The notes below the pieces were generated by a model. It was not told the DNA's origin and made no database searches. It saw nothing but the letters and a program-made list of their open reading frames with translations. A stretch of 64,000 nucleotides of DNA from contig BDGG01000002.1 in NCBI GenBank assembly GCA_001949185.1, positions 5,508,448 through 5,572,447 on the forward strand, read 5' to 3'. Shown here piece after piece: positions 49,101 through 62,446 of the stretch (positions are counted from its first letter, which is position 1; the number at the start of each line of letters is the position of its first letter). Made by a program: the position numbers and the translations under genes. This stretch comes from Ramazzottius varieornatus (lineage: Eukaryota > Tardigrada > Eutardigrada > Parachela > Ramazzottiidae).

Positions 49101-52100
49101 AAAAAATTAACCGTCGAAATGGGTGTCAGAAGGAACCAGATGGAAATGGCCATTGGAATTTGCGCATGCGGCGAATCAAAACCGTTATTGGTCACAGGAT
49201 AATTAAGCTCCCGTTTAATTGTCACGCCCATTATCGACGGTTAATTTTTTGGTACACTGTATCACATCAGTTTTCGCTTCTTTCTTTCTTGCTGGTTCTC
49301 ATCATGACTGCTACCCTTGACTAGCCCTGCTTTGCTTCACTCTGTCTTTCATCCAATGATGCTATTTGGACAAGCCGATCTGTCTTATTAAGCTGCCTGC
49401 AATATGCTAGTTAGCTCATCCAACAAAGCGAATTTCAAGAACTGGGTCCGGCTTCTATTTCCAGTTGCACTGAACAAACAATCACCAACCGGCAGCAATG
49501 ACGCTTTGTAAATGTCAGACGCCCGTCCAACCGCATCTTAGAAAGCAGCTTACCGGTCAGCAGCACTATAACGCACTCGGGCCGTCACGAAAGGAGAGAG
49601 AAAAAACCGGCTTATCCGTCTGAACCAAGCACAGCAACTCAAAAACTCAAACAACCGTGAAGCTATCAAAGCAAAGTACTGACCATTCTAGTCCTGAAAA
49701 GAAACACTTCACCATTCCCTCTTGTATATCGGCCTACAAAGACCTGAGCAAAAGTGCGTCTGATCATCGGGGAAAATCTTCAAATCATCCTCGCGGCCTT
49801 TTCAACTCTGTACACTGATCAACTAATTCCATCATCCAATTTGATTATAATTCGAGTCACGATACTCTTGTAATGGAAGCCGTGAATCTTGGCCTAGGGC
49901 AAACTTCATTGTGGCAACCAAAGGAATATTAACTTGGCTCATTATCTTTCTGCGCGTTTATGGCAAACCACAGGAACATGCACATGGGTCTCCATAGTAC
50001 CATTATTTCGATCAAAGCTACGCGCCCGTCTCGTTCCCTCCATACGTACTACACGATAACAAATCAAGCCTAATTACAGATTATGAATCTGATACGCTTC
50101 GTCTGCATCTACGGCATCGCATAGAATGCTACATGTCGCTCCCTCGAGTCGCCATGTCAGATTGATGGAGTCTTAATGAGATTCGGTCTTGTGCAAAGTT
50201 CCGCGAGAGCGAGCGAGCGAGCGAAAGTACTTGGACCAGATCAGCCTCCGTCGAAACAATGGCGACCATTAACAGCCCCCACTTTCGTTCTTTTGTTCGA
50301 TAAAGCGCATAGTTTCGGCCCATCAAAAAATTCTTGCGACTTTTATCATTCATAACGAGAGGGCCAAGAATGGAGGGCAAGAGGGTGGGTTATCGGTGGC
50401 GCCACTGCCGTGTTTGATGGGAGTAATTCGAGACGGGGCTTATAAGCTTTCCCAGGGTGTCTGTCCTGCGTTTGACCAGCCTGGTAACACCCGCCACTGA
50501 TCCAGCCCAAAAGTGTAAAATCCTTGTGACAAGCATCCATCTGACACATTTCATAGCTGGGAGACAACAAATATCAGCTTAAATTACCCGAGATACCATA
50601 ACAAATATTCCGCACGCGGAAGACTGTTACAGTATATGCGCTATTGAGAACCGTAATATGGGGCAGTTAAGTTACGTGTTAATGCGGCGGAAGCAAATAA
50701 GGTAATTGGATGCTCTAGCTCATTTTTCGTGTGTAACCACCACCTGTATTTCCAACACGATCAACGTGACTTTTTCCAACAGGAAGTAGTGTGCTGCGTG
50801 AACGAGATTGTTCATCACGCTTAAGTTTCGAATGAACCATATCTCACTGTGAGAGAGATGCATGCGTGCACCAGTTTACAGCCATTAAACCTCGGTAACT
50901 GCAGCAGGAAGAAAGGCAGCTCGACCTCAATTTAGCAATCTCCTGCGCTCTAAACGGAAATAATCATGTATCAGGGAAGAGCTAAACCTGAATTTAAACA
51001 AAGAAGGGGACTTTATGCTTTTTGCAGCAGGCTCATCAAGGAAGCTAGGCACGACTTGAACAGCTCACTTACTTGTTCTCAAGAGAACACCAGCCACAAT
51101 ATGGGTCAGCTGCCCCCAGACAATCCCCGCAGTTTGTGTAAACCGAGCAATCTTCAACACGCAGCTTGCTGACCTGTTGACAGAAAGAAAAGACGAAACA
51201 TTGTTAGAATTGACTTATCGAAATACATCTGTCGAAGAACGGGCCAAACTATGTACCAACCTTTGCTTGTGTGGCTACATAAATGAATTCCTTCGTCGGG
51301 GACAACTGCATGTCCGCCAACACAGGATTTCCGTCCTCAACAGGAACTTCCGCGTACTCTCGCCCAGAAAATCTCGATTCCACCACCACCTGTAAAAATA
51401 AGAAGCACAAATATAATCCCTGAATTTCCGCTGTAATTCTCCCTGATAATTTTTTTACTGCGCCAGAGTTTCGGCTTGCATTTTTTCCCTTTCCTGGCCA
51501 CTCTGGCGTAGAAGAGACTCATAAATCTCTGCTTGTAAAGTATTAATAACCGACGCCTTGCAGTCCTGCTCTTGACATATCGGAGCAGACAATCTAATTT
51601 CGATTTTATTACAACCTCAATTCACTGGACATAAATCAGTTGACACGAGTCGACGAGCCGTACTATAATCGTCCAACAAGCCCTTTATCTCGGGGGATAG
51701 TGTTCAAAAATCTTGTTTATGCCAACATGTTGACTTAATTCTTCAAAGCTGTGCGCTGAGAGGCGCTCCAGCAGTCTTCCAGAGAATGGAGAAAATCTTG
51801 ACCAGCCACATCTGCCGGCTGCATGTCATACATATGCATAGTAGTCGAAACTTCCATCAATATCATCATTTCCACTTTGCTAAACCTCAATAACTGCCAT
51901 TATTCCGCAATGTTTCCTACTGTACCATGTAGACTCCCCTCTGTGCTCAGTGAACATCTAAGTTGCTTCCACTGCCTTACGGCGACCCGTCAGGGTCTTT
52001 TTTACCGTTTTGTCAAAAGCATAACTTCCCTAAGCGTTGCTCTTTGCGGTGATGTTTATTTCCTTGGAAAATTGTCTTATTTTTTGAGCAGGCCCGACAT

Positions 52101-55100
52101 ACTTTCCCACTATTTCTGTAATGACTTGATCCTAATATTCGTTCGATCGTTAAGGACACTCAGCATGTGGGTTGAATTCGCCCAATTATTCATCTTTGGA
52201 ATAACTAATGTTTTTCGATGGGGGTCTAGAGGGTCTCTAAGACGTGATCTGCTGAGTGGCTGCGGGTTTTTAAGAGCAGCACACATCATACTTAATCGAT
52301 CTGACGAGGACGTGATGTCGGCCGGAAAGGCAAAAGAGCAGTCACGATTCAAATGGACGTCGGTCCTTCACTATAGAGCAACACCACAGTGAACTTTGGC
52401 TATACCGCCACAACAAGGAAAGCCAGCAAAAGTGACCACATAAAATGCGTGAATCGATCTGTCCAATTGATCCAAGGCGTATTTTTGTGGGTCAATTATT
52501 ATTGCATTTGGGCTCCTTGAATAGGCACCTGATTATTGCCTTTGAGACTTTGACCACTTCATGCAGGTACAACACTCCACGTACCCCATAATGATCATTT
52601 GGAAACTACCTCAGCACGTGTTCTTCCTCGTTGTACACGGATATTTGACGCTCGACTTCTTGAAGTGCAATGCCGCGCGAGACCGGGTAACGACATGTAC
52701 TGTAAGAGACCCGGCAAACACAATGTATCCCCTTTCGTCCACCTGCCTGCCAAGGACCTATGGTGAACATGCGCCCAAGTGCATGCAGGCGGATGCAGCT
52801 TTCCTGTATCCACTTTCATTCACCTGCATACTGCGATACTATGATTAACCGTAAGGTCCTTTGTATGCAAGTGGGCAACTTAAGGAATTTTCTGTTTTGC
52901 GACCTCGCATGTGTGATGAGGAGATCAAAAATCGAGACCCGGTGAATGCAGAGTGCATTCCACTGAAGATCGCTCGGCGAGCTGCAGTACGAGTGCTTCA
53001 CATTATTCATGGCTCCCCAAGTCCCCTACAGTTCACTGACTTCTCTGCGTTGTATTATGGTATAGCATCGCGTGCTCAAAAAACAGTCGGTGCGTGTAAA
53101 GACAAGATCAAATACCCGATTTCATAGCAAGCTTAGTTCTAGAGCAAATGGATTTCCTCATGCTTGCACATTCCGGATGGTCAAAGATAATGTCAACAAT
53201 GATTCGAGATGTCTGGTCCTATTCTCCAAATAAACTTCTCCCGCATGCTGTGCTAGATACAAATAAGAGTCTCATCGATTATTTTCTTGCCTATGATCAA
53301 ATGACTATATTTAAACCCTCATCTTCTTGACAGCTCTAAGCGGCGTCTTCGCACCTTCAAATCGACTGCCAAGGTTCCACCTGTGGAGCTCGCGGAAAAA
53401 GTCTCAAGTGGTACCTTGAACAGTCGTTCACAAAGTTCAAGCGCAAACATATTAATTTTGCGTATTTATTTACCGAGCTATTTTTTTCTTCCGCCACAAT
53501 ACTACATTGATACCAAACTAGTATCAATACACAAATATTGAAGGTAATTCAAAGTCATCCTTCACATCAAAGATAAATCAGGCAATATATATGCTGACAT
53601 AGTCGCAAAGTGACAGCTTCACTGTGGCGGAAGTTGACAAGCTAGTCGAGTTGTCTGGCTGGCACTTTGGCCACGCCTCTGTAGCTAATCATTATTGGTA
53701 ATGCCGACATCAACACCACGTTGTACTGTTTGGTCTAGCTAGAAATTCAAGGGACTGCAACTTGCTCTTCCGGCACAACATCATGCGTCTCCCAAAAGGA
53801 CTGACAATGTTGTGGATAGTGGTAGCACTCCATGCATAGTTATTAGCACGTCCAAAAACAGGTCTGTAGGTTATCGCTTGCGCCTGCATGTTATATATTG
53901 ATCCGGAGGGGCAAAGTGTTGAACCTGATCATATGTTATCGTCAAGATAAGAACTAACACCAAAGCGTTGCCGGTTAGCTTTCCTCAACTTCCTCTCGCT
54001 TGCTTTGCTTGCTCTGCTGTAGAGTTTCGATGTTCAACACAAACAGATCGATTGACGGCTTTCTCGTTATTGCCCCTTTCTTCGCGCTTCCATTACGGTC
54101 TAGTGAAAATTATACGAAAACAAAGCTTACTTTTTTCAGCTTGCCATCGGCAGTTCCGGCGAAGACTACTGTGTAGGAATGGGCGACGGAAGTGGCCAGA
54201 GACGTAATTTGGGTATTCGGCATGACAACCAGAGCGGTTGACTGGATGGGAATAGCTCCGTTCAGCGGATAGTTGAAGCTCTCGCCGCAGAAATTGTCCG
54301 TCACGTCGACTGCCTGTGAATACAAAATAATCATTTCAAAAATATTCATCTGCGTGTCTGGTATAAACTTCTTTCCGTAACTCATGTATTGAACTTCATT
54401 CGAATATTTTCGCCGTCTGTGGTTAGCTACCGTGTGCTAATCAGGGAGGTCTCGACTCCCAAGAGGCGCCGGGTCGCTAGCACCCAATTCCATCCACTCA
54501 TTCAAATAAAAAACCGGAGACTGTAGCTAATAAGTCCTTCCTTTGATGGGATCGTCTGTCGCCCTTCGGGCGGAAAAACAAGCCACAAAGGATGAAAATC
54601 AGCAACGTCCGTTTTTGTCCGTTGCATTATGTTCGTTCAACACTTTCTACTGTGTTACTGTTACACCATACATTACCCTGCACGATGCACAAAGGTAAGC
54701 CAATATTTGAAATATGTTCGCCATTGCTTCATTCGAAGGCCCACTGCGGTTCGCTAGCTTCCGTTTACCCAACCACAACTAGCCTCTCTCCCTGTAAATG
54801 CGTGGATCAATTTATCGAGAATCGGAGGTTGCAGTCCATAAATCAAAAGTTACAGGCTATGTCAAAGCTCTTCACATTGTCTGTCACTACATATTCGCCC
54901 AAATTAGGAGAAGGAATCCGCTGGGGCACATCCACCCCGATATATCTGTTATGTAGCCAGATTTGGCGTGCGTCGACGGCATGCGAAAGCTGACCACGAA
55001 ACATCCATCGAATTTAATTAGAAAAGAGAGGCAGTGGTCGTTTGCCAGAACTCTGCATATTAGCTCTTCATAGGGCATTTGATCTGCTGGAGCAGTGGTC

Positions 55101-58100
55101 ATCCGATTCATCCCGATCGACCATGCACGCACCTCAAGTGTCTTTAACCAGTGCCTCTTCTCGACAACTTGAGCATTATTCGCTCACGAGATGACTGTTT
55201 GCCTTGCAACCAAACTCGTCCCAAGTTCAAACCTGCAAGCCAGCCTCTAATATTCCAGGGGCAATGAAAGCAACTTCTGCTCGGTTCGGCTGGCTACCGT
55301 AATTGTGGATTGTAGCCTCGATCGTTTCAAGGGCCACTAGCCGTGGTGACTTCAGAACGCCTCCAATTCAACCCATGATTTCTCATCTTTGTCATTAAAG
55401 TCTAGTGCGAGTAAAGCTGCCTTCGAACGTGCAGCTCTTGGTGTTGCTTCCGTCCTAACTTCCGCCATTTCTCATATTAAGCTCTAACTGCCTTCATCTA
55501 TCTTGATTTTCCGAACAGTACCCCACTCCATCATCGAGGTTTTAGATGCGCTCGACAGCGCTGAGAATCTCACGAGATAATTTCTTGATTTAATTTGCAA
55601 AAAATGACCCATCGACCATCGATCGATCTTCAGTCTACTCGTGCGCGAAGCACAGTTGAAAATCATGCCTCTTTCAACTCAAGCACTCTAATCTTCAAAA
55701 ACCAACCGCCACCATACACTAGGTTATTATCTTGATGCTTCCATGCTGCAAAAACCACAAGACAATCCACTCTAGAGTTACTAAAAAGCAACGAACATTA
55801 CGAAAAACTCGGCAAAATCCCAAGCGCCGCACGTTTTCAGTATTTTTGGCCGAAGTCGTGCGTCACTTAGAAAAGTCATCTTGCCGAGTTACTTTGCGAA
55901 AGTTCATATACTTTCCGCGAAGTATTTGATAATTTTTGATATGTCGATTTCGGTGAAAAGTACTGTTTATGATACTGCTTGGTGCCTTGTCATCAAAGAA
56001 AACGTGAGTCTGGGGTGAAGAGCCTAGATTTTGAGTTTGTGTGTTAATTATGAACAAAGCGTGATGAAATGATAAGACATCACAGCCGGAACCTCATCGA
56101 CAAAGTTCTCCAGTTCCCCACTACGTTAGTATGATCGAGTCAGCCTTCTGGTGACAAGTGTTGTAGCAGGTACTACAAGGCTGAAGAGGTCATCATTCAC
56201 GCGCTGTCGTTCATTTCACAACCGAGATGAGAATGCCTGACAAATGACCGAAGCTACGCACTACAAATTCAGGCTCTTCGTCGCGTTTTTTTGCAGGCCC
56301 ATCAGTAGTAGCAAAGCAGGTCGCTGTCAGCCGCAACCAGACGTAAACACTTTCCGCACGTCGCAATAATGGACAAAAATTTGATTCACGACCAGTCAAT
56401 TTGCCTATCCGCCATGAAGTAACATCAGCTCCGGCAGCCAGCCAGCCAGCAAGCCCTTCACACCTCTTTTTCCTACACAATTACGGCCAGCGCATGTAGA
56501 ACGTGAAAAGCTAGAGTACAACCAGAAAAAGAACCTTTCAAGAGCGCCGGCTTATTCATTTACGGAGCCGTTTGTTCAGCGGCTTTTTGCGTAACCCGTA
56601 ATAGTGGCGCGAAGGCGCAACCGTCCTGTTCATGTAAATAATAATTTTGCACTTAAAAGCAAAGACCGTGAGCACGATAATTACACTATCATGCATAATA
56701 TGTAAACGCGCAAGTGTGTGTGAAAAAGCTTGCTTCGTACGTTCAAATAGCTTTTCCAACGGCTGAAACGTCAAATTACTGCAGGCTTTCATAAGACTGA
56801 CTACTCGAGAAGGTCCTCAACGGTTTTCCGAAATTCCGTTCAAAAATACAGGAACATTATCTCTTTATAGTTTCGTCCACAGTCATTGAGGAACTTCACT
56901 CGAAGGTCCCGGTGGACCTGCGCCGGTTTCTGGCGATCGCTTTTCATCCTCCACATATTGACACAGGCTTTATAACAAGAAATTTACGTGATTCAGGTAA
57001 CTCGATCTTACAAGATACGGTCTCTGTAGGGAAATAAAAAAGCAACCTGGGAATGCTGATGACGCGGAAAGAAACCTTCGTGAATATAACAGCGTCTTTT
57101 GTGTGCATTGGTGTTGAGCAAAGAGAAATCCTTCTATCGCGTTCATGTTTGCTCAAGCAATCACAAACGAGTTTGTCGGAGAAAGATGTTGAAGCCATGG
57201 CAAAGCTCCATCAAAGCTCGGCGGAGCTTTACAGCCACAGCCCTTTGCCTGACAAGCGCGGTAGCGGAAGGCGTCGATGGAGCCTGCTATCACAAGCTGC
57301 TCTAATAACGTCCTTCGTACCTTTCCGATCATCACCGCTGGTGCATGTGTTTTTCTGCACTGCTGCCTTGATTACATCGTATTGTCATCAATACCCTGCC
57401 TACACGACATGGATCAATATACAACTACCGGCCTGATTACGGCAGACTATTCAGCGTCGCGGTTACAATTACAGAAAATAATACTAAGCAGGTCTGCGTG
57501 TCGTCGCGCCTTGATTTACAGGAAGGTCTTCGAAGACCACAATTGATACCCCGCAAGAGAGTCCGCTGCCTCATCGCTATCCGCCCACTCGCAGCATATC
57601 ACAATGGTCGTACTGTAGTACTCTGCCTCAGATTTCTCTACGTATTAAATGAACGAAGAAACCGTGTCTTGTGGCATACTACTGCGCCGAGCGTTCTAAC
57701 CACATCATCCATTTCAATCAAGAACGACTCTCCCATCTAATCACCATTCTCGAGCCCCGCAAACTAGCAGCTTTAAGCGTTGATCTTCACAGTCATTCGA
57801 CTAATGGTAGAAGGCTCCTTGTTCTGCCACGGCAGACAGACAACGAACGCGTTGAAGATCCCTTCCATTAGCCTTATAAAAACGTCAACGGGGAAGTCTT
57901 TCGTTTCTTCATCACAGTCCCAATCCATGAGAACCAATGCGAAAGAACCTCACGCTCCAGAACTTTTCCATCCCTTTTCTTTTGCATTTTCTCACGGTTG
58001 ATTCCGTAAAATTACGTTTCTGTAAAAGCCAGCGGGCGTATGTCTGGCAAGTTTTTAATGAGGTCCTTTGAATGCGTCATCGAGTTACTGACAACAATAG

Positions 58101-61100
58101 TTTTCCCTGCATATCTTAAACAGTGGCCGTATTGTATGCATGTCATGGCCGAAGTTGAAAATAACCTCCCTGATTCACTCAAGCGATTGCTGTATTCCTG
58201 AATAGCATACGCCGTTCTCGGCCTTTTTTTCTTATTAGTCAGTCGCTACCGCTATTCCTGGAGCGATGGCGGAGACCTACAGAGAGCAATTGCGGGTTTC
58301 AGTAGCTGGGGTAAAAAGAAGGAAAGTAGCAGTATGTCAAAGTGGCCTAAAAGTTAGGATAACAGAGTTTGTTGGATGGCCTAGTGGGATAATGAAGGGA
58401 GCTTCGTACACCACTAAGAGCCCATCACTTTTGGCCATTCATCGATTTCTTCCATCCTCGTCCATTCCCTCCAACCAGTTGGCACTCACAAAGGAAATTT
58501 GGGTTTCCTGTCACTATATAGACAAGTTAGATCTGGCTTATTGTGGCATGACTAAATACACATCAAGAAACTCTCCTTTGCACAATCAATACCCGCTCAC
58601 CAACACCACTCAACCTCGCAGACCATCATCTTCCAATCAAGCGAAAACTCAACACTCATTGCCTGCAAAACTCACACGAAAACCTTCTCACACAATTATA
58701 TTCGTACTTCGTGTATTTCGTATGTATGATAGGTCACGAATACTAAAGTATTTCGACTTACCGCCTTTTGGCACTGCAAAGGTCCGGTTGAAATTAATCC
58801 ACTTGTTCCGAAGCCGGCGAAACACTGGCGAATATTCTCGGTAAACTGGCGTTGAATATCCGCCACGGAATAAACGCACATGGCCGAGTTCTTGCCCGAT
58901 CCTTTGCCGAAGCTGACAAACAGAAGCTCCTCGGCCACCTTCATGGTCCAGTTGTTGGCCAAGTCGGTTCCAGGGTTTCCCAAGGACGCAGCATGGCCCA
59001 CATTGTACAGCGACCCATCGGCCCCCGTGCACATTAAGGGTACTTCCGTGTACGAGTAGTAATACACATCATCAGTGCAGATTCGGGCAAGGCGAGTCTG
59101 GAGCTCGCTGGTGTCCAGACTCTTCGGCTGAACTATGACGAAGTAGGTGAATCGACCGGAAGTGAATCCATAAAGATATTTCACCCTACGAAGAACATCA
59201 ACAAAATCCTCATCCCCGTTTGTACACTAGCACAAAGATGGGGCAGTGTATGCAGGTGGTTGAAAGATCAGAGTAGCTTCGTTTACAGTTCCTGTGTTAA
59301 CCTGCTTATGCTCTGGCTGTAGTCCAGACACAACTGAATGTATGGAGGTGGACGAAAGAATCGCTTTCCATACCTGAAAGCGTCTCTGACTCTGGGTTCC
59401 ATGGCGAGGAATGTGCCGGACGTCTGAAGTGAGTCCATGAACATCATTTCGAAGGCGTTATCCGGGTCCAAGTTTCGAGTCGCGACGGAGAAGATGTTTT
59501 CCTCATTCAGCAAAGTGACCGTTCGGGCTACGTAGAGTGCCTTTGTGGGACCATTGTTGGCCACGTTGGGGGCAGGAGCCACCACACCAACGACACTTAA
59601 CGAGGCATCTCCACCCACTACCGGCACATTCTTCTGGTCCTTACCGACCATCGTTGAGATGTTCAGGGCGTCTCGTAGCTGACAGCTACCGTGAAAAACA
59701 TTACCACACGCTATTATACGATCTTTCTCGTAGTGAAGCACCAACAATCGATTCTCATTGTCCACCAGGCCACGATCGATCGTCGGGCCGCAATCCTTGT
59801 TCACCGGGCATTTCGGATTGTCAATCTACAACGAAGAAAAAAAACCTCAAACATTACTCTAAATTTCGCACGAAATTTGTAGGCAAATGAACTGAACCAG
59901 ATCGTTGGCTTCGAGTGGCGTACACTTTCAGCTAAATAGCAGTGATAACGTGCACCACTTATTCTTTGCATTTTTGTTCTGAATATTCTGGAAATTTAGA
60001 TAACCGTAGCGGGCTAACTTTTGCATCTGTTCTGGTTCGATAAGCAATTGCGAGATTGTGAGGAGTTCATGGTATGCCTACAGACATAATTTGCATGTAT
60101 CAATAGGTTAATAAATGATGGTACATGGGAGATCCTTGAGCGCATTCTATCTATATTTCCCTCGGCTCGAGGATCACCACTGGCAAGCCACTGGTCGCTC
60201 AATCAGACACGACGGGAATATAAAAATGTCCAACAGACGGTCATATTCCCAGTGGTCTATTTTCGAATTTGACAAGTGGCTTTGCTTTGACATTTCGGCT
60301 GTCCCCTCCATCACGAGCTTGTTCACAGCCTGACCACATTCGTGGCCACTGAATTTTATATCTCAGATATTCTCTTTGAACCTCTCTCGTCTCACATATG
60401 CGGCTCAAACTATGTGTGCTCCATATTACATTTCATATCACAAGCCATAATTTCCTTTTCTCTTTCTCGGCCAGCTATCCTGCGGTACAAACCAAGAGCA
60501 ACCCCGCTGAAGTTGCTTTCGAAACTTGACCATATTGAATTGACTTTGGCCTGCAAATGATAAAGTCTTGAATCGTGATGGAAGGCACATAACTTGGCTT
60601 TAACGGATAACATTTGCCCACGTTCTGAATTCCTAGGCTTTTTCCCTGGAAGCACAGTCTAGACGTTAGGCCAGATAATGTCATACCGATGTAAGTCAAC
60701 CACCAAAATATTCACCCGTTATTCCACGAAATTATTTCTATTTCCCATACTGAATTTGTATAAAGATACTTTTCTCACCAGAATTTATCTTTCTGATTTT
60801 ACAGAATATTTACCAGTGGTCCTGTGACGGCGAAGTGATCCAGTTGGAGGTTTTGGTCCAGCTGGAATATTCTGTTGACTGCTCCAACGTAGACTTTGCC
60901 GTTGGTCTTGTGGACTTGCATATGTCGTATACGCACATTACTTCCGTATATCTCGGTATTTCTGCCTTCTGCCGACGGGAACTGCGCTAGACTTTTGGTC
61001 GAGAGACCCGAGACCTGCAGAGGCGCCTGGAATACTGTGCTGAGTAAAAGTCCATAGAAGACAAAGGATAAACACTGCCGAACATCACATGGATACACCC

Positions 61101-61368
61101 TGGAAGACTTCCGGGATGTATGAGGTCTTTCGACGGAAAGACAAGAGTACGGTAGAGGCTGAAGCTGCATTAGTTGGCCATGTGAAAGTAATTTGGTCTT
61201 GTCATGCTGAGGCTGAGACGGAAAAGAAGAAGACGGGTAGTTGCGTGACCACAACATTCTTCCACGCACATTGCCAAATCTTTCCTTGCTTGACTGCACC
61301 TTCTTTGTCACTATCACTTGCTCCAGACCGGCTTCATTCGATGCAGTCTCGGTAAACACACCAACCAA
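43125..61368 (-). CDS. PlexA: plexin, A-class-like semaphorin receptor
   Basis: Plexins are semaphorin receptors that guide axons and cells; their cytoplasmic GAP domain acts on Rap-type GTPases. Eighteen exons join in phase: 61368-60814, 59825-59374, 59185-58762, 54313-54131, 51389-51261, 51173-51073, 48469-48340, 48193-47892, 47642-47135, 47001-46879, 46814-45712, 45651-45334, 45273-44856, 44774-44628, 44553-44198, 44112-43665, 43599-43372 and 43301-43125, about 2033 residues. In order come the sema domain (exons 1-5), PSI1 ([15 protein letters not shown]), alternating PSI and IPT domains, a membrane helix in exon 12 ([20 protein letters not shown]) with YKRK after it, and the split GAP domain. 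The GAP keeps arginine-containing blocks ([20 protein letters not shown] and [13 protein letters not shown]) around a Rho-binding-like insert. The start is uncertain: about 115 residues precede the probable signal peptide ([15 protein letters not shown]), so a later Met or another first exon may be used. The plexin family is certain; class A is a judgement from similarity. Confidence 0.93.
47708..47800. repeat. GTGGCGCAC palindromic repeat copy (best-preserved)
   Basis: The core at 47721-47778 has arms CTCTCAAGTGGCGCAC and GTGCGCCACTTGAGAG, exactly complementary over 16 bases, around a loop with TTTCCAGCTAAAACCACTG. It lies in a plexin intron. Confidence 0.9.
49090..49261. mobile_element. Tc1/mariner-type MITE with TA target duplication
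   Basis: The element body 49092-49259 (168 bases) has terminal inverted repeats that match at 25 of 26 positions. Both read CAGTGTA from the ends and continue through AAAAAATTAACCGTCGA. Each end is flanked by TA (49090-49091 and 49260-49261). TA duplication and CAGT ends are typical of the Tc1/mariner superfamily. It has no coding capacity, so it is a miniature non-autonomous copy, inside a plexin intron. Confidence 0.85.
50206..50223. repeat. (GAGC)n microsatellite
   Basis: Four and a half copies of GAGC in a plexin intron. Confidence 0.85.
51390..54130 (-). other. PlexA: long plexin intron in the sema-coding region
   Basis: This intron of 2.7 kb lies between sema exons 54313-54131 and 51389-51261, with phase 0 kept. 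Open frames in it, including one at 51823-52392 on the plus strand, show no conserved motif. No repeat was recognised. Confidence 0.6.
54314..58761 (-). other. PlexA: longest plexin intron (4.4 kb)
   Basis: The intron separates the sema exons ending LQCQKA and beginning [11 protein letters not shown], and phase 0 is kept. It contains one palindromic repeat copy (55806-55890). I see no nested gene with convincing features. Confidence 0.65.
55806..55890. repeat. GTGGCGCAC palindromic repeat copy with terminal arms
   Basis: The outer ends are AACTCGGCAA (55806) and TTGCCGAGTT (55881), which are exact complements. The core at 55820-55870 has arms CCAAGCGCCGCACG and CGTGCGTCACTTAG. This copy best defines the element ends. 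It lies in a plexin intron. Confidence 0.8.
59882..59972. repeat. GTGGCGCAC palindromic repeat copy
   Basis: The core at 59911-59960 has arms TCGAGTGGCGTACAC and ACGTGCACCACTT around a loop with TTTCAGCTAAATAGCAGTG, much like the copy at 47708. It lies in the plexin intron between the first two exons. Confidence 0.75.
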
Positions 61369-62446
61369 CCATGAATATTCCTACAGAAGAAAAAACACGG
61401 AGAATGTGTAGAGGCTTCCTTGGTGATCGTCGGTTGCGTCTCTTTCAATCTGTCAATATACAAAAATCTACGGTCAATATTGGCCCCACTAGTGGACCAG
61501 ACGTTTCAAGGAGAAGGCCTCTGCGCCGCAATTTATCCGAAAAAGACGAGCAAAATGAAAGATATGCGAGTACCATAAACAGATAGCCACCTTTATGATC
61601 ATTGATCTGTTGGACAGCCTGACATATTGCAAGAGATTACAACTGCAACCACCCCGTGGAAGGAATGTTCGCTCGTGATACGCACCATTTGCACCGGAAT
61701 ACTTTTCGGAAAATTTCTTGCAGAGTTTCCCACGTACGTATCAACCTTGTACATAATTTCCAACAATTTTAATATAAATTCAAATTCTGCGTTTTATATC
61801 TCTAGAAAACACAACAAAGGCTAATTGTAAAACACACAGGTATCGATTGTCCTGAGTGATTTAGAGGTGCAGAAACATTGAAGGCATATCGCGGAATGTG
61901 GTGGAGCGAGGTTTTCCACGACAAGAATTGACGAGCGTTGAATTGATGGTTAATTCGGAAAAATTGACTTACTCGTTCTCAAGCCAGGCCGCGTTATTCC
62001 GAAGGGCCGAAAATTCCAGTGGTATTCATTACTCGTTCATATTTAAGAGATAAGACGATGATTAAACGCGATGAGTATTGTGATCCTCTCAGGTAGGAAG
62101 AAATTAATCCAGAGAAATACGGGAATATTCCAACGGTAAGTCTTTTCTTTCCCAAAGACGGACAGTGGTCGAGCTGACGGCTTGTCCTCTTGCTGGGGCT
62201 TTCTCCGAAACAATTAGGAACATTCCTCCGTGGACACTGCTCGGGAGCTATTTCTGAAAAGACAAGGACACAAAGAGAGTGAGTACTTCGAGAAGCGATG
62301 GAGAGCAGCTGAGGCTGCTGAGCAAGAACGGACAAAGTGAAATTTCTGCCATGATTGTGATAAATGGAGCCAGCAGGCGGCTATCAGCGCACGCGCACAC
62401 TGCGCAGACCTGCCGTACCGAGCTCATTGGTCAGTTTCTGTGTGGC
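61369..62446. other. plexin upstream region
   Basis: About 1.1 kb lie upstream of the plexin start as modelled. A non-coding 5' plexin exon or its promoter would be expected here. Open frames have no conserved motif. Confidence 0.4.

Larger units (their letters stand above)
48470..51072 (-). other. PlexA: long plexin intron within the PSI1-coding region
   Basis: This 2.6-kb intron splits the first PSI domain. It holds a MITE with TA target sites (49090-49261) and a GAGC microsatellite (50206-50223). No other coding segment is supported. Confidence 0.7.

Noticed and set aside
51823-52392. 189-codon plus-strand frame in a plexin intron
   Set aside because: No motif or splice support; composition like the rest of the intron.
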